A stretch of 10,452 bases of DNA from CAZPCZ01 sp964585225 (GTDB lineage: Bacteria; Patescibacteriota; Patescibacteriia; JACPHY01): positions 1-10,452 of the forward strand of contig CAZPCZ010000048.1 in the NCBI GenBank assembly GCA_964585225.1, given 5' to 3'. Under the pieces are notes generated by a model, which saw only the letters and a list, made by a program, of their open reading frames with translations, was not told where the DNA came from and did no database searches. Position 1 is the stretch's first letter. The number at the start of each line of letters is the position of its first letter. This document shows positions 6,104 to 10,452 of the stretch, piece by piece. A program made the position numbers and the translations under genes.

Positions 6104-7861
6104 TCACCGAATGAATCCACCGGCCTGGATGTCCCATAGCCGCTGGTACGTCCCACCGGCACGGAGCAGCTCGTCGTGCGTGCCCATCGCGGTGACCTTC
6201 CCGCGCTCCACCACCACGATCCGGTCCATGAGCATGATCGTCGAAAGGCGATGCGCGATGACGATAACCGTCTTTTCGGCCATGAGCGTTCGGAGCGCAT
6301 CCTGAATGAGTTTCTCGGACTCGGAATCGAGACTCGATGTCGCCTCGTCGAGCACGAGGATCGGAGCGTCCTTCAGGATGGCACGCGCGATGGCAACCCG
6401 CTGGCGCTCACCGCCGGAGAGTTTCACTCCACGCTCACCAACGTACGTCTCGTACCCCTCCGAACAGGCCGTGATGAACTCGTGGCAGTGCGCGCGCTTC
6501 GCTGCCGCGATGACCTGCTCGTCCGTCGCGTCGCGGCGTCCGTACCGAATATTCTCCATGAGCGTCCGATGGAAGAGAATCGGCTCCTGCGGCACCAACG
6601 CGATGGATTGCCGAAGGCTCTCCTGCGTCACGCTCGCAATATCCTGACCATCAATGGTGATCGTCCCGCGGTCAACATCGTAGAACCGAAAAAGCAGTTT
6701 CGTAATCGTAGATTTCCCCGCGCCAGATGGACCGACGAGTGCGACCTTCTCCTTCGGTGTAATGCGGAGCGCAAAGCGATCGAGGACCACCCGCGTTCGC
6801 TGGAAACTAAACGAGATGTTCTGGAACGCGATGGCACCGCGGCGGACGACGAGCTCCTTCGCACCGCGTCGGTCACGAACCGCGTACGGGAGTTCGAGAA
6901 TCTCCACCATCTCTCGCGCATCGGCGAACGCCTCGAACACGTGGCGGAACGACCGCCCGATATCCCAGAGTTTGTTGAACACGACGAGGAGGTACCCCTG
7001 GATGAGCGCGAGATCACCGACCGTCAGCACCCCGCGCATCCACTGATCAATCCCCATGGCGAAGAGACCAAACTGGATTGCGATCATGAGCGCCGCTTGT
7101 GCCGCGTTGATGATTTCCCCACGACCCCATGCCCATGACTGGAGCCGGCGCCACTCCTCTTTCACGCCGCCGAAACGCTCCTCCTCATGCGTGGAACCCG
7201 TGAAGAGTTTGATGGGGATGGCGTTCGTGAGCGCATCAGCGAGTGCAGCAGTGGATCGGGAGTCCGCCGCCGCCCGCTGGGCGTCAATCCGCAGCTTCCA
7301 CATGGACGCGAAGTAGTTGAGGAGGAGGAACACCGCTGCCCACACCACGAACGCAATCGCCGCCCATGGATAACGGAGGGCGAGTCCGACCGTCGCGCCG
7401 ATGAGGAGGATGGTCACCGGGAGGAACCGGAACTGCACCTCATCGAATAACACTTCAAATGCACGACTGATCCGATGGATCTTTCGGACGAGTGATCCCG
7501 AGAATGAATCTGCGAAGAACCGATAGGAATGACCGAGGATGTGCGCGAAGCTCGTACGCTCGAGGTCCGTCATGACGTGCGGCTGCACGTTCGAGGTGAT
7601 GAATCCATTGATACGCCACCCCGTCCAGTGCCCAACCCAAAGCAAGAGCATCACCACGAGGATGCGGAATGCCTCTGCGGAGACGGTGACAGACGGGTCG
7701 GAGGACGCGAGCGTATCAATGAGCTGTCGCGAATACCACGGGAAGATCGTGTCGAGTACGGTCGCAATTGCTGCGGCCGCGAGCGCAATGAACGTCCGCC
7801 CGGCGTAGCGCCGAGCGTGCTGCACGAATACGCGGAGGATGTCCCAGCTCGTGACTCGCAT
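6104..7861 (-). CDS. ABC exporter, membrane and ATPase domains in one chain
   Basis: This 585-residue half-transporter of the type found in MsbA, lipid and multidrug exporters would work as a dimer in the cytoplasmic membrane. Residues 1-320 form the six-helix membrane domain, with hydrophobic segments at about 24-45, 66-85, 145-163, 166-184, 250-271 and 280-298. Residues 340-585 form the ATPase: Walker A GPSGAGKST at 377-385, Q-loop Gln425, signature LSGGERQR at 481-488, Walker B ILVLDE at 501-506, D-loop SSLD and His537 in AHRLST. All catalytic residues are intact. The substrate cannot be told from sequence. The start ATG at 7861-7859 lies 10 nt after rsmI, without a clear ribosome binding site. 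There is no adjacent partner half-transporter, so a homodimer is likely. Confidence 0.95.
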   Translation of the reverse strand: MRVTSWDILRVFVQHARRYAGRTFIALAAAAIATVLDTIFPWYSRQLIDTLASSDPSVTVSAEAFRILVVMLLLWVGHWTGWRINGFITSNVQPHVMTDLERTSFAHILGHSYRFFADSFSGSLVRKIHRISRAFEVLFDEVQFRFLPVTILLIGATVGLALRYPWAAIAFVVWAAVFLLLNYFASMWKLRIDAQRAAADSRSTAALADALTNAIPIKLFTGSTHEEERFGGVKEEWRRLQSWAWGRGEIINAAQAALMIAIQFGLFAMGIDQWMRGVLTVGDLALIQGYLLVVFNKLWDIGRSFRHVFEAFADAREMVEILELPYAVRDRRGAKELVVRRGAIAFQNISFSFQRTRVVLDRFALRITPKEKVALVGPSGAGKSTITKLLFRFYDVDRGTITIDGQDIASVTQESLRQSIALVPQEPILFHRTLMENIRYGRRDATDEQVIAAAKRAHCHEFITACSEGYETYVGERGVKLSGGERQRVAIARAILKDAPILVLDEATSSLDSESEKLIQDALRTLMAEKTVIVIAHRLSTIMLMDRIVVVERGKVTAMGTHDELLRAGGTYQRLWDIQAGGFIR

Positions 7862-7871
7862 ACCGACGGTG

Positions 7872-8564
7872 CTACTCGTCAGCTTTCGTCTTCACGCCAG
7901 CAACGCCGACTACAAACTCTCCTTTCGTGCTCCCCTGTTCGAGTTGTGTGATGACGTTGGTGGCGGTCCCGCGATACATCGTCTCGTGGAGCTTCGTGAG
8001 CTCGCGGCCGACGACGATCTCTCGATCGCCGAGGAGTGGAATGAGCTCGCGGAGCGTTTTGAGAATCCGGTGCGGGGATTCGTAGCAGATGATCGTCTCC
8101 TCGCTCTCCGCGATGCGCCGCAGGTAGTCCTTCCGATGCTTCTTCAATGGGAGGAAGCCGAGGAAGAGGAAACGATCGACGCGGATTCCGGCAATGCTCA
8201 CGAATGCGGTGAGCGCGGAAGGCCCGGGGATGACCTCGATCTGCACGTCGGGGAGTTCGCGCAAGACCGTGCGCACGAGGAGCGGCCCCGGATCGCTCAC
8301 GCCGGGGGTTCCGGCATCGCAGACGTACGCGACGTGCTGGCCAGCGCGGAGCGGAGCGAGCGCCCGTTCCACCTGTGTGCGCACCATCTCCGAGTCGCAC
8401 CGTTGGAGCGGCTTGCGAATCTCGTACCGCGCGAGGAGCTTCGATGTCACTCGTGTGTCTTCGCACAGAATGACATCGCACTCGCGGAGGGTCCGGAGTG
8501 CGCGGAGCGTGATGTCCTCGAGGTTGCCGATGGGGGTGGCGACGACGGAGAGTTTTCCGGACAT
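7872..8564 (-). CDS. rsmI: 16S rRNA (cytidine1402-2'-O)-methyltransferase
   Basis: RsmI methylates the ribose of C1402 in the decoding centre of 16S rRNA using S-adenosylmethionine. The family signatures are all visible in order: ATPIGNLEDIT at 9-19, CEDTR at 34-38, CDAGTPGVSDPG at 82-93 (usually SDAGTPG), IPGPSA at 112-117, FLGFLP at 134-139, YESPHR at 161-166 and GRELTKLHE at 186-194. At 230 residues it is shorter than the E. coli enzyme (286), ending soon after the methyltransferase core, so the C-terminal extension is missing. It begins 3 nt after the CBS-domain gene and ends 10 nt before the ABC gene, a co-transcribed arrangement. Confidence 0.96.
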   Translation of the reverse strand: MSGKLSVVATPIGNLEDITLRALRTLRECDVILCEDTRVTSKLLARYEIRKPLQRCDSEMVRTQVERALAPLRAGQHVAYVCDAGTPGVSDPGPLLVRTVLRELPDVQIEVIPGPSALTAFVSIAGIRVDRFLFLGFLPLKKHRKDYLRRIAESEETIICYESPHRILKTLRELIPLLGDREIVVGRELTKLHETMYRGTATNVITQLEQGSTKGEFVVGVAGVKTKADE

Positions 8565-8567
8565 GTC

Positions 8568-9038
8568 TCAGTGTGTCCGCACCTTCTCATCTAATCCAAA
8601 GTGTACGCGAAGAATTGCGCGGAAGATGTCACGACGGCTCACCATGCCGACGAGCTTGTCGTGATCCACGACGGGTACGCGGTGGATGCCGGTCGCGACC
8701 ATGAGCGCACCGACTTTGAGGATCGGCGTGTCTGACGTCACGCTCACGAGGCGTTTCGTCATGAACTCCTCGACGCGCTTCTCCTGCGCACGCCGCGCTT
8801 CTTCTTCGAGCGCGAGGAAATCCGTGTACGCCTGCGGTCCCTCATACCATTCCTCGTAGCTCGGGTAGATCGCGCGGAACACATCCTTTTCGGACACGAC
8901 GCCGATCACACGACCATCACCATCAACGACCGGCGCGCCGCTAATGACGTGCTCGAGCAACATCTCCGCGACCTTCCGCCACGTCGTCCCCTTCGGGATC
9001 GCCACGACGTCAGTTTTCATCAAATCACGGACTACCAT
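8568..9038 (-). CDS. Protein with two CBS domains
   Basis: This 156-residue soluble protein is made almost entirely of a CBS pair, a module that binds adenine nucleotides such as AMP or ATP, or related ligands, and usually regulates another protein. The first CBS repeat covers about 1-57 (VRDLMKTDVVAI, GAPVVDGDGRVIGVVSEKD) and the second about 90-145 (VEEFMTKRLVSV, GIHRVPVVDHDKLVGMVSRRD). Asp52 and Asp137 sit where ribose-binding acidic residues are expected. A charged linker of about 30 residues (SYEEWYEGP, then an EEEARRAQEK helix) joins the repeats. No catalytic domain is attached, so the partner is unknown. The start ATG at 9038-9036 has no ribosome binding site; a CT-rich tract on the coding strand precedes it. 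Confidence 0.9.
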   Translation of the reverse strand: MVVRDLMKTDVVAIPKGTTWRKVAEMLLEHVISGAPVVDGDGRVIGVVSEKDVFRAIYPSYEEWYEGPQAYTDFLALEEEARRAQEKRVEEFMTKRLVSVTSDTPILKVGALMVATGIHRVPVVDHDKLVGMVSRRDIFRAILRVHFGLDEKVRTH

Positions 9039-9123
9039 AGCAGGAGGAGAGGAGGAGAGGGATAGAGGTGTAGCGAGATCCTACTCCTATACACCTTTAC
9101 ACCTTTTACCGCCTCAATGCAAA
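9039..9123 (-). repeat. Word-built hairpin and polypyrimidine tract between nth and the CBS gene
   Basis: A 10-bp stem with one non-Watson-Crick position pairs 9063-9072 (TAGAGGTGTA) with 9090-9099 (TACACCTTTA) around a 17-nt loop. TACACCTT is repeated in tandem (9090-9097, 9098-9105), so a second register is possible. Toward the CBS start, 9041-9060 is purine-rich on the + strand, so the coding strand reads as CTCCTCC-type words. The spacer has the same layout as the other three word-built spacers, beginning right after the nth TGA, but its symmetry is weaker. Confidence 0.5.
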
Positions 9124-9810
9124 TCAACGGCTGGTGGTCACCCCGCGACGCTGGCACCACTGGCGGATGGGGCAGATCGAACACTTCGGTGAGATCGGCG
9201 TGCAGATGTTCTGCCCCCACATGACGAGGAGTGGATTCCAGATGGTCCAGTACTTCTTGGGAAGCGTACGCATGAGTGCGCGTTCTGTTTCCTCGCGCGT
9301 CTTCGCCCGCACGAGGCCGAGGCGGTTCGAGATGCGATGGACATGCGTGTCCACGCAGATGCCTTCCACCTTCCCCATCCCCTCCCCGAGCACGAGGTTT
9401 GTGGTCTTCCTCCCGACACCGGGGAGTGTAATGAGCTCAGCCATCGTCCCTGGAACTCGACCATCAAACCGATCGATGAGGATGCGCGACAGCGCCTTCA
9501 AATGCTTCGCCTTCGTGTTGTAGTAGCTAATCGGGAAGAGGAGTTTGCGGAGCCGCGCGAGCGGCATGCGGATGAAATCCTCCGGCGTCTTCGCGACGCG
9601 GAAAAGTCGCTGCATCACCGGGTACGTCGTCGTGTCTTTTGTTTGTGCAGAGCAGACGGTCGAAACGAGGAGCTGGAACAACGTCCGCTTCTCCGCAACC
9701 ATGGCGGTGCCCATGGGCTTCGCAAATTTCTGTGTCGCACGCCGAAGTATTCGGATGATCGCCTCAGCTTCCGGCTGCTTTTTTGCATCCTCTGGAGTGG
9801 GCGATCGCAT
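9124..9810 (-). CDS. nth: Endonuclease III, DNA glycosylase/AP lyase
   Basis: Endonuclease III removes oxidised pyrimidines and cleaves the resulting abasic site in base excision repair. The 228 residues show the helix-hairpin-helix motif LPGVGRKTTNLVLG with catalytic Lys135, and VDTHVHRISNR with catalytic Asp154, equivalent to E. coli Lys120 and Asp138. The [4Fe-4S] cluster ligands are Cys203, Cys210, Cys213 and Cys219, in exactly the C-x6-C-x2-C-x5-C spacing of the family. SAQTKD (54-59) matches the usual SAQ-x-x-D. The N-terminus is about 15 residues longer than in E. coli. The start ATG at 9810-9808 lies 17 nt after the PEBP-family gene. All active-site residues are present, so it should be functional. 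Confidence 0.95.
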   Translation of the reverse strand: MRSPTPEDAKKQPEAEAIIRILRRATQKFAKPMGTAMVAEKRTLFQLLVSTVCSAQTKDTTTYPVMQRLFRVAKTPEDFIRMPLARLRKLLFPISYYNTKAKHLKALSRILIDRFDGRVPGTMAELITLPGVGRKTTNLVLGEGMGKVEGICVDTHVHRISNRLGLVRAKTREETERALMRTLPKKYWTIWNPLLVMWGQNICTPISPKCSICPIRQWCQRRGVTTSR

Positions 9811-9827
9811 GCTACATCACGCTAGGG

Positions 9828-10364
9828 TCACTCCGCGACGCTCATCACTGCCGTGTACCTTCCCATGAGCTTCGTCTCCTTGATGATGTGGCCACGCATG
9901 GCAGCGCGGAGTTTTGCTGATGTACTTCCGGCTGGGAGTTTTAGTTTCGACACATTGAGTGCGTAGAGACGGAAAAAGTACCGGTGCGCGTTCCCCGGCG
10001 GGGGACATGGTCCTTGATACTTCCGCGCATCGAGTGCCTTGCCCTGCACCGCACCTCTCGGCACGCTCCCGGTTGCAATCGATGTCGTCTTCGCGGGGAT
10101 GTTCCACATAACCCAGTGGTCCGCGACGCGGCCGATGACTGGCACGGCATCGGGATCGTCCATGATGAGCGCGAGGCTCTTTGCCTTCTTCGGAATACCA
10201 GAAATATTCAGCGCAGGACTCTTGTCCGTACCATCGCAGGAGTACTCGACCGGAATCGTCCCGCCATTTTTGAACGCGGGACTCGAGATCGTGAATGACT
10301 TCACCTTCGGCCCAGCAGCACCGAGGAGCGTGAGCGCGGCGATGGCGAGCGCGAGTCGTCGCAT
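9828..10364 (-). CDS. Exported YbhB/YbcL-family (PEBP-like) protein
   Basis: The protein belongs to the bacterial phosphatidylethanolamine-binding-protein fold, YbhB/YbcL (Raf-kinase-inhibitor-like) branch. The 178 residues begin with a signal peptide (MRRLALAIAALTLLGAAG), so it is probably secreted or surface-located; there is no lipobox cysteine. Family signatures are IPVEYSCDGTDKSPAL (37-52), DDPDA at 69-73, DHWVMWNIP at 82-90 and GPCPPPGNAHRY at 118-129, which line the anion-binding pocket. The loop between DPDA and HWV is VPVIGRVAD rather than the glycine-rich loop more often seen. Bacterial members have no settled function. The start is ATG at 10364-10362; no ribosome binding site is visible. 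It is the first gene of the window in transcription order. Confidence 0.88.
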   Translation of the reverse strand: MRRLALAIAALTLLGAAGPKVKSFTISSPAFKNGGTIPVEYSCDGTDKSPALNISGIPKKAKSLALIMDDPDAVPVIGRVADHWVMWNIPAKTTSIATGSVPRGAVQGKALDARKYQGPCPPPGNAHRYFFRLYALNVSKLKLPAGSTSAKLRAAMRGHIIKETKLMGRYTAVMSVAE

Positions 10365-10452
10365 ACGCGCGGGTGGTTATGATGCGAGGAAGAGATAGTA
10401 CCTAGATCCTGCGTGAATCAACCCCATTTTTCAGCCGATGACCTGGGGGTGG
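10365..10452. other. Upstream region of the PEBP-family gene; weak promoter candidate
   Basis: These 88 bases hold no gene start that I can support. On the minus strand TTGATT is followed after 15 bp by TACTAT, a sub-optimal sigma70-like pair about 50-70 nt before the PEBP start. An upstream gene may end just outside the window. Nothing else stands out. Confidence 0.25.

Noticed and set aside
6084..6137. The upstream metG start at 6137
   Set aside because: It would overlap the ABC gene and add 18 residues that do not resemble MetRS; MSKFYLTTPIYYVN is the standard N-terminus.
6176..7138. A 320-codon + strand open frame across the ABC exporter
   Set aside because: It lies opposite intact Walker A, signature and Walker B motifs of the exporter; its composition looks like antisense of a coding frame.
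9039..9123. CRISPR array or tandem satellite in the nth-CBS spacer
   Set aside because: The repeated words are only about 8 nt long, degenerate and without regular spacers.
10412..10452. A terminator of an upstream gene at the right edge (ACCCC ... GGGGT)
   Set aside because: Only about five pairs with a long loop and no U-tract; too weak to call.
1..10452. An accessory, defence or mobile system in the window
   Set aside because: Every gene belongs to a known housekeeping or transport family; no transposase, integrase, nuclease cassette, CRISPR or tRNA-flanked insertion is visible.

Overview
The window is a dense stretch of bacterial chromosome. All fourteen recognised genes lie on the minus strand, so transcription runs from high to low coordinates. 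The base composition is GC-rich. UGA works as a normal stop codon. Neighbouring genes overlap by 4 nt, lie a few nt apart, or are separated by a short hairpin-filled spacer. Compact housekeeping genes, a short MetRS, a short RsmI, an AtpZ-type atp leader gene and word-built intergenic hairpins are what one would expect in a candidate-phylum bacterium of the Patescibacteria/CPR kind (for example Parcubacteria or Peribacteria). That placement is an inference; no rRNA or other decisive marker is present.

In transcription order: the right end (10452 to 9039) holds an exported YbhB/PEBP-family protein followed by the endonuclease III homologue nth. An 85-nt spacer follows. Next comes a close cluster (9038 to 4551): a two-CBS-domain protein, RsmI (16S rRNA 2'-O-methyltransferase), a full-length ABC exporter and methionyl-tRNA synthetase. 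After a 107-nt AT-rich hairpin spacer come a CvpA-like membrane protein and a TatD-family metal-dependent DNase, which overlap.

The left third is the F-type ATP synthase operon: atpZ/atpI-like, atpB (a), atpE (c), atpF (b), atpH (delta) and the start of atpA (alpha), which runs off the left edge. A plausible sigma70-type promoter with a 17-bp spacer sits in the tatD-atpZ gap, with a perfect 7-bp dyad at the expected transcription start. The operon supplies the membrane rotor and stator first and then the catalytic head. Hairpins sit exactly before atpE and atpA, two genes whose products are needed in several copies per complex. The other atp junctions are overlaps or direct abutments.

The most interesting signal is not a protein. 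Four intergenic spacers (77-107 nt) each hold an imperfect inverted repeat assembled from short, degenerate, tandemly repeated words. Each spacer uses its own vocabulary, starts at or near the upstream UGA stop and ends close to the next start codon. In the atpA case the hairpin stem contains the probable ribosome binding site. Secondary points are a small tandem-repeat insertion in the alpha-subunit beta-barrel, and a c-subunit whose helix-1 glycine motif is largely alanine and followed by an arginine. I see no defence system, mobile element, CRISPR array, tRNA or rRNA. There is no gene-free stretch longer than 300 bases.
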